A DNA stretch of 64,000 nucleotides, from NCBI GenBank assembly GCA_937125225.1, contig CAKZLE010000022.1, forward strand, positions 24,036 to 88,035, in the 5' to 3' direction. The stretch is from an uncultured Spirochaetia bacterium. Lineage in GTDB: Bacteria; Spirochaetota; Spirochaetia; CAKZLE01. Every line of letters starts with the position of its first letter. Within the stretch, counting starts at the first letter, position 1. The notes below the pieces were generated by a model, which saw nothing but the letters and a program-made list of their open reading frames with translations, had not been told where the DNA came from and ran no database searches. A program made the position numbers and the translations under genes. Positions 36,398 through 45,822 of the stretch are shown one piece after another.

Positions 36398-38013
36398 ACA
36401 TACAACAAAGCACCAGGCGTGCAAAACGTGAAGAAAAGGTCGCAAAAAGTGTTGTCTATCTCTTTGTCTTCCTTACCCTGTCCGTACTTGTATGGATCGT
36501 TGGTTATGTACTGTTCAAAGGGTTCGTCACGATCAAGGATACCAGTTATGAGGTGACTCCATCATCAATAGAATCAATAGCGAGTGAAAAATACCCTGAA
36601 GAGCCTTATCTACTCATCGTTCATGACAAGGTGAGGGTCGATGAGATACTCTATGAGGAACTCATTGAGATGTACACGAAACGGAGACAGGCTAACTGGG
36701 GTGATATCACCCAACAGAACCTGAAGATATGGCCTTTCATGTATGCTGGGAACACATCATTCTATGATGCAGCTTCAGAGTTGGTAACCAGCGAGGAATC
36801 TGATGAGATCGGAGATCATGTCTCCTACATCAACACCCCTGAAGAGGCCCTGTCCTACATAGAGAACGTAGAGGGATCAGCAGGACTTGTCCCTGTAGGG
36901 GTATTTTCTGAAGATCAACTTAAAGATGTGAAGGTCGTTCCAGTCAGGATGGTCGGAGTAGCCGTAAATGACGGTGTTACTGCCATCATCGATAATATGC
37001 AACTCAGAGAGATCCGATCCGATGAGGTCGATCATCTCTTTGACGGGACTTATACCAACTGGAATCAGATTGGAGGGCCTGATCTGAGAATCGTACCGAT
37101 AGTCTATCAGGATTCGAGTATCTATGGCGAGCTTACTACACAATTAGGAAACATCGCTGAGGTCTACACCGATAAAGACGATTTCATCTCTACGCTGAAG
37201 AATACTGAAGGAGCTGTAGCTCGAGTTCTCTTTAAGGATCTCGAAGAGGAGGAGTTGACCTCGCTCTCTATCATCAAACATGAGGTAAAGAGGAATCTTA
37301 CCATCCATTACCTCATAGAAGAACCGGCTCGATCAGGTGCTTGGGGAGGTATATCGACTATCATCATCAATACCCTCGTATTGATCATCTTTACCTTGGT
37401 CTTCTCCTCCCCCATCGGAGTCATGGCCGCTATCTATCTTATTGAATACTCAACTGAGAACAGATTCATCAGGATCCTCAGACTCGGGACAGAGACCCTC
37501 GCAGGTATTCCTTCGATCGTCTTTGGTCTGTTCGGGTATATCTTCTTCGTAGAGCTCCTTGATATGGGCATCGGCTTCATCTCAGCTACACTGACTGTGA
37601 CACTGATGATCCTCCCAACGATCATCAGGACTTCTGAAGAGGCCCTCAAATCAGTACCTAACACCTTCAGAGAGGGTTCACTGGCACTGGGAGCTACGAA
37701 ATTGACAACGATCTATAAGGTTGTTCTTCCTGCAGCCTCCCCTGGTATTCTCAGTGGTATCATCCTTGCAGTAGGTCGTGTCATAGGAGAGACTGCAGTC
37801 CTCATCTATACACTCGGCTCCAACTATGAACTGGTTTCTAGTCCGACCTCTTCAGCCAGAGTACTTTCCCTGCATATCTATAATCTATTTGCAGAAGCGA
37901 TATCATTCGAAAGAGCCTTCTCTACTGCAACCGTACTGATTTTCATGATCCTCCTCGTCAACTACGGGACTAATACACTGATAGGTAGGATCAATACACA
38001 ACAAAGGAGTTGA
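36394..38013 (+). CDS. pstA: PstA phosphate permease with a large inserted PstS-like region
   Basis: 539 residues, nearly twice the usual 280-300. After the first membrane helix (about 20-42) comes an insert of about 260 residues (50-310), predicted outside the membrane, before the remaining permease ([17 protein letters not shown] onward, with [21 protein letters not shown]). The insert contains two related segments. Each has an Asn-Trp pair (101-102, 222-223), then I, a hydrophobic P pair, a Tyr and an acidic/GxxG end. They resemble the ITNWKELGG...SGTYETF region of PstS. Permease signature is intact. The start overlaps pstC. Confidence 0.85.
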   Translation: MNIQQSTRRAKREEKVAKSVVYLFVFLTLSVLVWIVGYVLFKGFVTIKDTSYEVTPSSIESIASEKYPEEPYLLIVHDKVRVDEILYEELIEMYTKRRQANWGDITQQNLKIWPFMYAGNTSFYDAASELVTSEESDEIGDHVSYINTPEEALSYIENVEGSAGLVPVGVFSEDQLKDVKVVPVRMVGVAVNDGVTAIIDNMQLREIRSDEVDHLFDGTYTNWNQIGGPDLRIVPIVYQDSSIYGELTTQLGNIAEVYTDKDDFISTLKNTEGAVARVLFKDLEEEELTSLSIIKHEVKRNLTIHYLIEEPARSGAWGGISTIIINTLVLIIFTLVFSSPIGVMAAIYLIEYSTENRFIRILRLGTETLAGIPSIVFGLFGYIFFVELLDMGIGFISATLTVTLMILPTIIRTSEEALKSVPNTFREGSLALGATKLTTIYKVVLPAASPGILSGIILAVGRVIGETAVLIYTLGSNYELVSSPTSSARVLSLHIYNLFAEAISFERAFSTATVLIFMILLVNYGTNTLIGRINTQQRS

Positions 38014-38015
38014 CT

Positions 38016-38780
38016 GTGAACATGGTAGAAAACAATAAACTATCAGCAAAGAGAGTGGATCTCTTCTATGGAGATTTCCAGGCACTTCATGATGTTTCTC
38101 TCAACATGGAGAAGAACAAGGTAACCGCTCTGATCGGCCCCTCAGGATGTGGAAAATCTACATTCATCAGATGTCTTAACAGGATGAATGATGTCATCGA
38201 GGGGGTCACCATCCATGGGGATATCCTCTATGATGGGAAGAACATCAGAACAGACTTTGATGTGATCGAACTCAGGAAACAGATCGGGATGGTCTTCCAG
38301 AAACCGAACCCATTTCCCATGACGGTCTTTGAGAATGTCGCATATGGACCGAAGATCCATGGTATTAAGGATAAGACTCGTCTTGATGAGATCGTTGAGA
38401 CAAGCCTGAGAGACGCCGCGCTCTGGGATGAGGTGAAAGACAGACTACATAAACCTGCATTAGGGATCTCAGGTGGACAGCAACAGAGACTTTGTATCGC
38501 ACGAGTTCTGGCAGTCAATCCTGAGGTGGTGCTCATGGATGAACCAACCTCAGCACTTGACCCAATATCGACAAGCAGGATCGAAGACCTTATAGACGTT
38601 CTGAAAAGAGATTATACGATTGTCATTGTCACCCATAACATGCAGCAGGCAGGTCGTATCTCTGATAAGACAGCCTTCTTCTATCAGGGTGTGATCGTCG
38701 AGGATGGACCAACAGAGAAGATCTTCTTCAATCCGGAAAACCCTCAGACCGAGGCATATATAACAGGTAAGTTCGGTTGA
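38016..38780 (+). CDS. pstB: Phosphate ABC transporter ATP-binding protein PstB
   Basis: 254 residues from the GTG at 38016 (AAAGGAG six bases before); ATG 38022 is also possible. Walker [11 protein letters not shown]-loop [10 protein letters not shown], signature [13 protein letters not shown], Walker [14 protein letters not shown]-loop VTHNM. Powers phosphate import through PstCA. Two bases separate it from the pstA stop, and phoU follows by 29 bases. Confidence 0.95.
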   Translation: MNMVENNKLSAKRVDLFYGDFQALHDVSLNMEKNKVTALIGPSGCGKSTFIRCLNRMNDVIEGVTIHGDILYDGKNIRTDFDVIELRKQIGMVFQKPNPFPMTVFENVAYGPKIHGIKDKTRLDEIVETSLRDAALWDEVKDRLHKPALGISGGQQQRLCIARVLAVNPEVVLMDEPTSALDPISTSRIEDLIDVLKRDYTIVIVTHNMQQAGRISDKTAFFYQGVIVEDGPTEKIFFNPENPQTEAYITGKFG

Positions 38781-38809
38781 TCAACTACATATGAAGAAGG
38801 AGAAGCATT

Positions 38810-39469
38810 ATGGTACAGAGACATCATTACAGTGATAAGATATCAGATATAGATAGGAAAATACTCATGATGGGTACCTATGTCGAAGAGTCTATTCAGA
38901 AATGCATCAATGCCCTAGTAAAGAAAGATAAGGAACTGGCTGCGAAGATCATAAAAGAGGATGAGCTCATCAACGATCTAGAGATCGCGATCCAAGATGA
39001 TCTTACACTACTCATCGCTACAGAACAGCCTGTAGCTGGGGATCTAAGACATGTGATCACCTCGCTGAAGATCGTGACACAACTGGAGAGAATGGGTGAC
39101 CATGCGGTCCATATCGCAAAGACGACTCTCGATATTGCTGACCAACAATATATCAAACCTCTCATAGACCTTCCGAAGATGGCAGCTATCGGGGTCCAGA
39201 TGCTGCACGATGCTCTTTCTGCCTTCTCAGAATCAGACAGAGAGTCTGCTTGCGATATAGCAAGAGAAGATGATAGAGTAGATCAACTGCGAGACCAGAT
39301 AAACAGAGAATTGGTCACCTACATGTTCGAGGATGTTCAGAACCTTCCTCAGATCACCTCTCTGTTATTCATCTCTCGATGGTTGGAGCGATTTGCCGAT
39401 CATGTGACGAACATCTGCGAATGGATAGTCTATGATTGCACTGGTGAACATGTAGAGTTAAACTTATGA
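38810..39469 (+). CDS. phoU: Phosphate signalling protein PhoU
   Basis: 219 residues, all-helical. Two tandem PhoU repeats with metal-binding E/DxxxD patterns: GDLRHVITSLKIVTQLERMGDHAVHIAKT and QITSLLFISRWLERFADHVTNICEW. Links PstSCAB transport state to the PhoR kinase. The ATG follows AAGGAG. Confidence 0.95.
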   Translation: MVQRHHYSDKISDIDRKILMMGTYVEESIQKCINALVKKDKELAAKIIKEDELINDLEIAIQDDLTLLIATEQPVAGDLRHVITSLKIVTQLERMGDHAVHIAKTTLDIADQQYIKPLIDLPKMAAIGVQMLHDALSAFSESDRESACDIAREDDRVDQLRDQINRELVTYMFEDVQNLPQITSLLFISRWLERFADHVTNICEWIVYDCTGEHVELNL

Positions 39470-39482
39470 TTGAGGTAGATAG

Positions 39483-40169
39483 ATGGCTAAAGAGACGATA
39501 CTAGTAGTTGATGACGAAGCAGATATCCGAGAACTCATTGAGTTCAATCTCGATAGAGAGGGATACCAAGTCATGACGGCTGCCACTGGAGAGGAAGCTC
39601 TCTCCATGACACAGCACCACAAACCCGATTTGATCATCCTCGATCTCATGCTTCCGGGTATAGATGGGCTCGAAGTCTGTAGAGCACTATCCTCCTATGA
39701 GATCCCCATCCTGATGGTCACTGCGAAGAGCGAAGACTCTGACATCATCCTAGGCCTAGAGATGGGGGCAGACGACTATATCACCAAACCTTTCAGCCCC
39801 CGGATCCTCATCGCACGGATACGTGCTGTGTTGAGACGGAACCGTAAGAATTCCGATCTATCGATAGAACTCAAGAAGATCACCCTTCACGGGATCATCA
39901 TAGACCCCGCTCGACATCACGTCTCATCTGAAGGGAAGAGTCTTGATCTCAGTGTCACTGAGTTCGGGATCCTTGAATTCCTCATGAGAAATCCTGGGTG
40001 GGTCTTCTCTCGAGGACAGATCATCGAATCTGTCAAAGGTAATGACTACCCTGTCACTGAACGTTCAGTAGATGTACAGATCCTTGCACTGAGAAAGAAA
40101 CTTAAAGATAAGGGCTCTATCATCGAGACGGTTCGAGGGATCGGATACAGACTTATCGAAGAGGTGTAG
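39483..40169 (+). CDS. phoB: Response regulator PhoB (OmpR family)
   Basis: 228 residues. Receiver with phospho-Asp in DLIILDLMLPGIDGLE, the AGGADDYITKPF-like end (MGADDYITKPF), then winged helix (VTEFGILEFLMRNPGWVFSRGQII...TERSVDVQILALRKKL...ETVRGIGYRL). Expected to bind the 11-base-period Pho boxes at 34390 and 35425. The ATG follows GAGG. Eight bases upstream of phoR. Confidence 0.93.
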   Translation: MAKETILVVDDEADIRELIEFNLDREGYQVMTAATGEEALSMTQHHKPDLIILDLMLPGIDGLEVCRALSSYEIPILMVTAKSEDSDIILGLEMGADDYITKPFSPRILIARIRAVLRRNRKNSDLSIELKKITLHGIIIDPARHHVSSEGKSLDLSVTEFGILEFLMRNPGWVFSRGQIIESVKGNDYPVTERSVDVQILALRKKLKDKGSIIETVRGIGYRLIEEV

Positions 40170-40177
40170 CACTGAGT

Positions 40178-41968
40178 ATGAAGAGTAAACCATTACGAAA
40201 GATCATCTATCCAAGAATAGCTATCATCATGTTATCGATCCTGGCATTCTTCACGATATTCGCTACCTATGTATCCAAACAATATATCTATCGGCAGAGT
40301 GAGGACAATCTCGTAGAGGTCCTCAAGCTCGTTGAGAACTATATCTATGAAAACAGCCAGGAAGATTTCAAGACTCTTGGTGATGATCTGAATGTGCTTA
40401 CCAACACTTCTCAGATCCGTGTATCGATAATCGATCCTGACGGAGTCGTAGTCCTCGATACCGATAAAGACCCATCCCTTTTGAATAACCACTCTACCCG
40501 ACCGGAGATTTACAAAGCATTCAATAGGGAAGAGAACTCCATCATCAGACACAGTGCAACCCTCAATATCGACCTTATCTACTACGCGAAGATGATGAAC
40601 AGACCCCTGTATGGTCTGACTCATGTCATCAGAGTGGCTATGCCCTATACTGAGTTACAGCTTGCTTATCGATCGATATACATCTATATCGGGATATGGG
40701 CGATACTATTTCTCAGCCTCTCAGTAGTGCTCTTCATCTTTCTTGGCAATAAGTTGGAGAGACCCTTGAATGATCTTGCTACCACTGCTCAACAATACGC
40801 CTCTCTAGACTTCTCGACAGAGACTTTCATCTCATCGAACTTGACAGAGATCCAGGAGGTCTTTTCCTCTATGAGACACATGGCTAAGAAGATCGTTGAG
40901 CAGATCGATGATATCCAACAACAGAAAGAGGAGCTACAAGTGGTCCTTGATGGTATGACTGAGGCCGTCATCGTACTCGACCCCCATGGACAGATCATAG
41001 AGAGTAACCCGTCAGCAGAACAGGCGTTTTCAGTAAAAGGCTCCTCACTGATAGGAAAATACTATCTTCAACTCCTCCGTAACAGCGAACTCAATGAGAT
41101 CGTAGAGGATGCCCTCGATACGATAGGACAACCGATCCAGCAGTCTGAGATAAAGGTACAACTCAATGATCACTTCTATCAGGTGCACCTCTCCCGAATT
41201 GGAATCGAGACCGAGCTTGAGAGTAAGAACATACTGATGGTACTCAATGATATTACCACTCTCATGCACCTAGAGAAGGTCAGACGTGATTTCGTAGCTA
41301 ATGTATCTCATGAACTAAAAACACCAGTCACCTCGATCAAGGGGTTCACCGAGACATTGCTCTACAGTGACCTCTCTTTAGATCCACAGAAGAGTAAACA
41401 CTTTCTCAAGATCATAAACTCCCAGACCGATAGGCTTCATGCGATCATAGAGGATCTACTAACCCTCTCACGGTTAGAACAGTCTCACAATAGAGCAGAT
41501 GATTTCATCCCGATAAATCTGAACAGTGTCATCTCCGATTCTGTTCAGATCTGTAGAGACAAACCTGGGAATGAGGAACGTACTATCACTATCGAATGTA
41601 ATAGAGATCTCCAGATGAGGGGAAACTCGCTCCTATTGGAACAGACCCTGATCAATCTGATCGATAACGCACTTAAGTACAGTGAGGTGACCACTCCTGT
41701 CAAGGTCATATGTTCTAAACTCCCTACCCAAGTAAGAATCGAAGTCTCTGATAAGGGCTATGGGATCCCTCACTCCTCCATAGACAGGATATTTGAAAGA
41801 TTCTACCGTGTTGATAAGGGAAGGAGCCGTGACAAAGGTGGTACAGGTCTAGGACTTGCCATCGTCAAGCATATCGTAGCACAACATCAAGGGACCATTG
41901 AGGTCAAAAGTGAAGAGGGAGAAGGAACGACTTTCTCACTCACTTTCCCTACAGGTGAGGGAAGTTGA
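40178..41968 (+). CDS. phoR: Sensor histidine kinase PhoR
   Basis: 596 residues, longer than E. coli PhoR (431). Membrane helix near 10-30, an extracytoplasmic PAS-like sensor (about 31-165), second helix (IGIWAILFLSLSVVLFIFLG), HAMP, PAS (about 255-350), HisKA with FVANVSHELKTPVTSIKGF, and HATPase (LIDNALKYS, RFYRVDKGRSRDKGGTGLGLAIV). The extra sensor resembles PhoR of Gram-positive bacteria rather than of enterics. Last gene of the pst-pho operon. Confidence 0.92.
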   Translation: MKSKPLRKIIYPRIAIIMLSILAFFTIFATYVSKQYIYRQSEDNLVEVLKLVENYIYENSQEDFKTLGDDLNVLTNTSQIRVSIIDPDGVVVLDTDKDPSLLNNHSTRPEIYKAFNREENSIIRHSATLNIDLIYYAKMMNRPLYGLTHVIRVAMPYTELQLAYRSIYIYIGIWAILFLSLSVVLFIFLGNKLERPLNDLATTAQQYASLDFSTETFISSNLTEIQEVFSSMRHMAKKIVEQIDDIQQQKEELQVVLDGMTEAVIVLDPHGQIIESNPSAEQAFSVKGSSLIGKYYLQLLRNSELNEIVEDALDTIGQPIQQSEIKVQLNDHFYQVHLSRIGIETELESKNILMVLNDITTLMHLEKVRRDFVANVSHELKTPVTSIKGFTETLLYSDLSLDPQKSKHFLKIINSQTDRLHAIIEDLLTLSRLEQSHNRADDFIPINLNSVISDSVQICRDKPGNEERTITIECNRDLQMRGNSLLLEQTLINLIDNALKYSEVTTPVKVICSKLPTQVRIEVSDKGYGIPHSSIDRIFERFYRVDKGRSRDKGGTGLGLAIVKHIVAQHQGTIEVKSEEGEGTTFSLTFPTGEGS

Positions 41969-42002
41969 TTCAGGAATAGTCATCGTTAGAACTAAAATCT
42001 GA

Positions 42003-42031
42003 TTGAATTACTTATATTTATCGATTATACT
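42003..42031 (+). promoter_or_regulatory. Promoter of the RCC1-repeat lipoprotein gene
   Basis: TTGAAT and TATACT with a 17-base spacer, 43 bases before the ATG at 42075. Confidence 0.65.
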
Positions 42032-42074
42032 CATTATTTATTAGTAAAAAAAAGTTATTTCTTGGGAGTCATTG

Positions 42075-43718
42075 ATGAAACGTATTATCCAGATCATGTT
42101 TACGATCATATTAGTAAGTACCCTATCTATCGGTTGTCCGGTCAATCAAGTCACTAACTCGATCACCTACGATGGGAATGGGAGCACTAGTGGATCCGTT
42201 CCGGTAGATTCAACCGAATATACCGAAGGGACTCTTATCACCGTATTAGGAAATACTGGTTCGCTCATGAAGACAGGCTACTCCTTTGATGGTTGGAATA
42301 CACAAAGTGATGGGAATGGGACCTCATATCTTTCAGATGGTACGCTAACTATGGGTTCTTCTGATGTAACACTCTATGCACAATGGGTAGAAGTCCTAAC
42401 CTATGGAGTCACCTATGATGGGAATGGGAGCACTAGTGGATCCGTTCCAGTAGATTCAACCGAATATACCGAAGGGTCTCTTATCACCGTATTAGGGAAT
42501 ACTGGTTCGCTGACAAAACCCGGGTTCACCTTTGATGGGTGGAATACAGTCTCAAGTGGCATCGGTACCGCATTTCAGGCCGATGATACATTCAATATGA
42601 TTTCAGACGATGTGACTCTCTATGCTCAGTGGTTAGCAGAACCCGGGATCCGGGATGTTGCAGCGGGGCAATCATTCCTGTTGATCTTGAAAGATGATGG
42701 GACTTTGTGGGTCAAGGGAGTGAACACCTATGGGCAACTCGGAACAGGTGACAATATAACTCATAATACAGCAGTCCAAGTCATGTCAGGGACCTCTATC
42801 AAAGCAATATCTGCAGGTACTGACTTTTCCATGATCCTCGATACCAATGGTAAGCTCTATGCATCAGGGAACAATGGGTATGGACAATTCGGGAATGGGA
42901 CCACGGTATCATCCAATATCTTCACAGAAGTAAGAACTGGAGTCTCTACTGTTGACTGTGGTTATACCTACACCATGGTCATCGATACAGATGGGAAACT
43001 CTACGGTTCAGGACAGGGTACGATTGACGGAGCATTAGGGACTGGTTCAGATTATAATAAGGAAAGTTTTATAGAGATTGATTCCAATGTTACAGCTGTA
43101 TCAGCAGCATATAGGCATACGTTATATTTGAAGTCTGGAACACTCTATGCGATGGGTAACAATGGGTATGGACAGCTGTTCAAAGGTGTGAGAAGCTCAA
43201 CAGCGGAAATGGACCCTATTGCAGTAGCAACAGGCTATACGAATATTAGGTCTATCTCTGCTGGATTTGAACACTCATTATTTGTTACGACTGATGATGA
43301 ACTCTATGTGGTTGGTTCACAGACAGATGGGGAACTCGGTAATGGGAATGCATCAGATGATGATATACCCTCATCGGCTACCCCCTACTATAATTCTGTC
43401 ATCACCAAATTAGCAGATAACGTTCAAGCAGCAGAAGCAGGTTCTAATGTCACGATGATCCTCAAGAATGACAATACCCTTTTGGGTGTGGGTTCAGACT
43501 ACAACGGACAGCAGGGAGATGGAGATAATGACCATGATAAGAACCTGACATTGGTTCAGGTCATGAGTGGAGTGCATACTTTCTCTGTTGGTGAATACCA
43601 TACAGCTGTTTGGAAAATTGATGGAACGGTATGGGATACTTATAACAGGAACGCAGATACTCCTGCAAATAGGGTCAATGGACACTTCGATCAGATCACT
43701 CTCTCATCTGATGATTGA
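42075..43718 (+). CDS. Lipoprotein with two InlB-B (flytrap) repeats and an RCC1-type propeller
   Basis: 547 residues from ATG 42075 (GGGAG six bases before; a TTG precedes it). Lipobox Cys21 (LSIGC). Two List_Bact/InlB B-repeats follow (ITYDGNGSTSGS...GYSFDGWNT...VTLYAQW, repeated 82 residues on). Then about seven RCC1-like repeats (LILKDDGTLWVKGVNTYGQLGTG; HTLYLKSGTLYAMGNNGYGQL and similar), which would close one beta-propeller. A surface adhesion or binding role is inferred; no enzyme motif was found. Confidence 0.82.
   Translation: MKRIIQIMFTIILVSTLSIGCPVNQVTNSITYDGNGSTSGSVPVDSTEYTEGTLITVLGNTGSLMKTGYSFDGWNTQSDGNGTSYLSDGTLTMGSSDVTLYAQWVEVLTYGVTYDGNGSTSGSVPVDSTEYTEGSLITVLGNTGSLTKPGFTFDGWNTVSSGIGTAFQADDTFNMISDDVTLYAQWLAEPGIRDVAAGQSFLLILKDDGTLWVKGVNTYGQLGTGDNITHNTAVQVMSGTSIKAISAGTDFSMILDTNGKLYASGNNGYGQFGNGTTVSSNIFTEVRTGVSTVDCGYTYTMVIDTDGKLYGSGQGTIDGALGTGSDYNKESFIEIDSNVTAVSAAYRHTLYLKSGTLYAMGNNGYGQLFKGVRSSTAEMDPIAVATGYTNIRSISAGFEHSLFVTTDDELYVVGSQTDGELGNGNASDDDIPSSATPYYNSVITKLADNVQAAEAGSNVTMILKNDNTLLGVGSDYNGQQGDGDNDHDKNLTLVQVMSGVHTFSVGEYHTAVWKIDGTVWDTYNRNADTPANRVNGHFDQITLSSDD
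42164..42511 (+). repeat. Two near-identical 102-base repeats in the InlB-B region
   Basis: 42164-42265 and 42410-42511 are offset by 246 bases (82 codons) and differ at only four positions, so the two units were copied or homogenised recently, whereas the rest of the units have diverged. Confidence 0.85.
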
Positions 43719-43740
43719 TTCTATCTCTAGGGAATAAAGA

Positions 43741-43777
43741 ATAACCGGAGCTATCTCTATTGAGGTTATCCGGTTAT
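43741..43777. terminator. Hairpin between the two lipoprotein genes
   Basis: ATAACCGGA and TCCGGTTAT pair over a 19-base loop, 23 bases after the stop codon. No T run follows, so it may be a weak terminator or an RNA-stabilising stem. Confidence 0.45.
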
Positions 43778-43835
43778 GGTACATATGAGAAGTCTGATTA
43801 CGATACTTAACCCTATTACCTACTAGGAGACTACT

Positions 43836-44558
43836 TTGAAAAAGACCGTTCTACTTATAGCTTTACTTTTATTGATACTTCTTTTCACCAGCTGCGACCT
43901 TTTTACAACCGATAGTACCTACTCTGTTGGAGATACAGGTCCTGCAGGAGGGATCATCTTCTATGACAATGATGCTGATAATGAGACTGGTAATGCAGAC
44001 GGTCTAGATTCCTCAATCGAAGGATGGAGATTCCTTGAGGCTGCTCCTGGAGATCTATTTCAACGATATGAAGTCCCTGAGATATTGGGGGATGAAGGTT
44101 TTAGACAGTGGTTCAAATTCGGATATCATCGGGAAGGGTCTCATACTTCAAACCTCTATGTGAATGAGACTACAGGGTATTCTGAAACAAATTGTACACG
44201 GATCGGTATCGGAGAGGGACTCAATAATACGAACCTACTTGTTGCAGATATGGGAGAGATGGCCTACATAGATTATATTGGGCAACAGAAATATATCTAT
44301 GCTGCCGGATTAGCTTCACGTTTGACCTATGGGACCTATTCAGATTGGTATCTCCCAAGTCTTAATGAACTCAAGTTGATCTATTCCAATAGGAGTATTC
44401 TCAATACCTTTGATACGATGCCTGGTACGAACTATTATTGGTCCTCATCTGAAGGGGATATGGCTAATTCCGCCTATAGATTCCATTTTAATGATGGCTC
44501 ATTCGAGCAAGCAATAAGGAAAGAGGATGGTGGGATCCGAGTCATCCGGCAATTCTAA
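43836..44558 (+). CDS. DUF1566-type lipoprotein (paralogue of 18429-19214)
   Basis: 240 residues. TTG start with AGGAGA five bases upstream. Lipobox Cys20 (LLFTSC). The module begins VGDTGPAGGIIFYDND and ends GGIRVIRQF, with WRFLEAAPGDL, YSDWYLPSLNELKLIYSN and YYWSSSEGD, the same order as in the lipoprotein at 18429. Surface-exposed, function unknown. Confidence 0.8.
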   Translation: MKKTVLLIALLLLILLFTSCDLFTTDSTYSVGDTGPAGGIIFYDNDADNETGNADGLDSSIEGWRFLEAAPGDLFQRYEVPEILGDEGFRQWFKFGYHREGSHTSNLYVNETTGYSETNCTRIGIGEGLNNTNLLVADMGEMAYIDYIGQQKYIYAAGLASRLTYGTYSDWYLPSLNELKLIYSNRSILNTFDTMPGTNYYWSSSEGDMANSAYRFHFNDGSFEQAIRKEDGGIRVIRQF

Positions 44559-44609
44559 GCATCCACTCAGCTATTCGAGATACCTCCTTGTTATGAATAT
44601 CCCAAAGAC

Positions 44610-44638
44610 TTGACACTCTTCTACGAAATGGCTAGAGT
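44610..44638 (+). promoter_or_regulatory. Promoter of the thiBPQ operon
   Basis: TTGACA and TAGAGT with a 17-base spacer, placing transcription start just before the TPP riboswitch. Confidence 0.72.
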
Positions 44639-44639
44639 A

Positions 44640-44730
44640 ACCTTGTCTTGGGGTGGTTTGCTCATGCAGACCTGAGATTACACCCGTTGAACCTGATTTG
44701 GATAATGCCAACGAAGGGAATCGACATGTC
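44640..44730 (+). ncRNA. TPP riboswitch (THI box)
   Basis: The conserved pieces are present in order: GGGGTG, CTGAGATTACACCC, GAACCTGAT, GGATAATGCC and GAAGGGAA, closed by a TGTC/GACA P1 stem. TPP binding should lower expression of the thiamine transporter genes downstream. No clear terminator was found between it and the start at 44789, so control may act on translation; this is inference. Confidence 0.92.
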
Positions 44731-44788
44731 AATAATCTATAAAATATTATCCCCACAGGCACATACCACACGTTTAGGAGTCATTATT

Positions 44789-45820
44789 ATGAAAAGACTA
44801 TGTGTCATCCTGTTAACTGTGCTTGTTGCCGCAACACCGGTCTTCGCCGGTGGTGCTCAAGAGAAGCCAGTCGAGATCGAAACCAGAACCCTCACCGTCT
44901 ATGCCTACGATTCGTTCGTATCTGACTGGGGTCCGGGACCTGTTGTTGCAGCAGGCTTCACTGAAGCTACCGGGATCGAATTGAATCTCGTCTCCATGGG
45001 AGACAGTGGACAAGTCCTACAAAGAACCATCCTGGAGAAGAACGCTCCAAAGGCAGATGTTGTCATCGGAATCGATAACAATCTCCTCTATAAAGCATTA
45101 GAAGAGGATGTGTTCGCACCATATGAATCACCTGCCCTCCAGCACATCGATGAGTCATTACAGTTCGATCCTTCGAACCATGTTCTGCCATTCGATTATG
45201 GATTCTTTTCGATCATCTATAATACAGAGGTCATTACCAATCCACCGACATCACTTGAAGAATTGACCAATGAACGATTCGAAGATTCTCTTATCATCAT
45301 GGACCCAAGGACTTCCTCTCCAGGACTCGGCTTCCTCCTCTGGACGATCGCTGAATATGGAGATGAGGTATTTACCTACTGGGACCGTCTTGAATCTTCC
45401 CTACTAACCATTACAGACGGATGGGATACAGGGTATGGACTCTTCACCAATGGAGAGGCTCCTATGGTATTGAGTTATACCACGAGTCCTGCCTACCATG
45501 TCGAATATGAAGATACTAATATCTATCAGGCAGCGATCTTCGATGAGGGGCATTACCTTCAGATCGAGGGTGTATCATTGGTAAGAGGGGCACAGAATGA
45601 GGAAGAGGCGAAGATCTTCATAGATTATCTGCTCTCAGCAGAGGCTCAGGATATGATCCCCTTGACCAACTGGATGTACCCTACCCACTCAGATGTAGTA
45701 CTTCCAGCCTCCTACGACTATGCTCCCATGGCACCATCGATGCTCTCTTTGGATTCAGCTCTCATTACCAACGAACTCGACACCTGGCTCGAGGCGTGGA
45801 CAAAAGAGATGAGTAACTAG
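44789..45820 (+). CDS. thiB: Thiamine (TPP)-binding protein ThiB
   Basis: 343 residues from ATG 44789 (AGGAG eight bases upstream); the open frame extends further upstream into the riboswitch but has no start there. Signal peptide ends TPVFAGGAQE with no lipobox Cys, as in PstS here. The periplasmic-binding fold of ThiB family is seen in LTVYAYDSFVSDWGPGP, ADVVIGIDNNLL, VLPFDYGFFSIIYN and TNWMYPTHS. Under control of the TPP riboswitch. Delivers thiamine or TPP to ThiP. Confidence 0.92.
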   Translation: MKRLCVILLTVLVAATPVFAGGAQEKPVEIETRTLTVYAYDSFVSDWGPGPVVAAGFTEATGIELNLVSMGDSGQVLQRTILEKNAPKADVVIGIDNNLLYKALEEDVFAPYESPALQHIDESLQFDPSNHVLPFDYGFFSIIYNTEVITNPPTSLEELTNERFEDSLIIMDPRTSSPGLGFLLWTIAEYGDEVFTYWDRLESSLLTITDGWDTGYGLFTNGEAPMVLSYTTSPAYHVEYEDTNIYQAAIFDEGHYLQIEGVSLVRGAQNEEEAKIFIDYLLSAEAQDMIPLTNWMYPTHSDVVLPASYDYAPMAPSMLSLDSALITNELDTWLEAWTKEMSN

Positions 45821-45822
45821 TG

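Noticed and set aside
44648..44788. Upstream extension of the thiB frame into the riboswitch
   Set aside because: The extension overlaps the TPP aptamer. The ATG at 44789 has a proper AGGAG site and directly starts a signal peptide.
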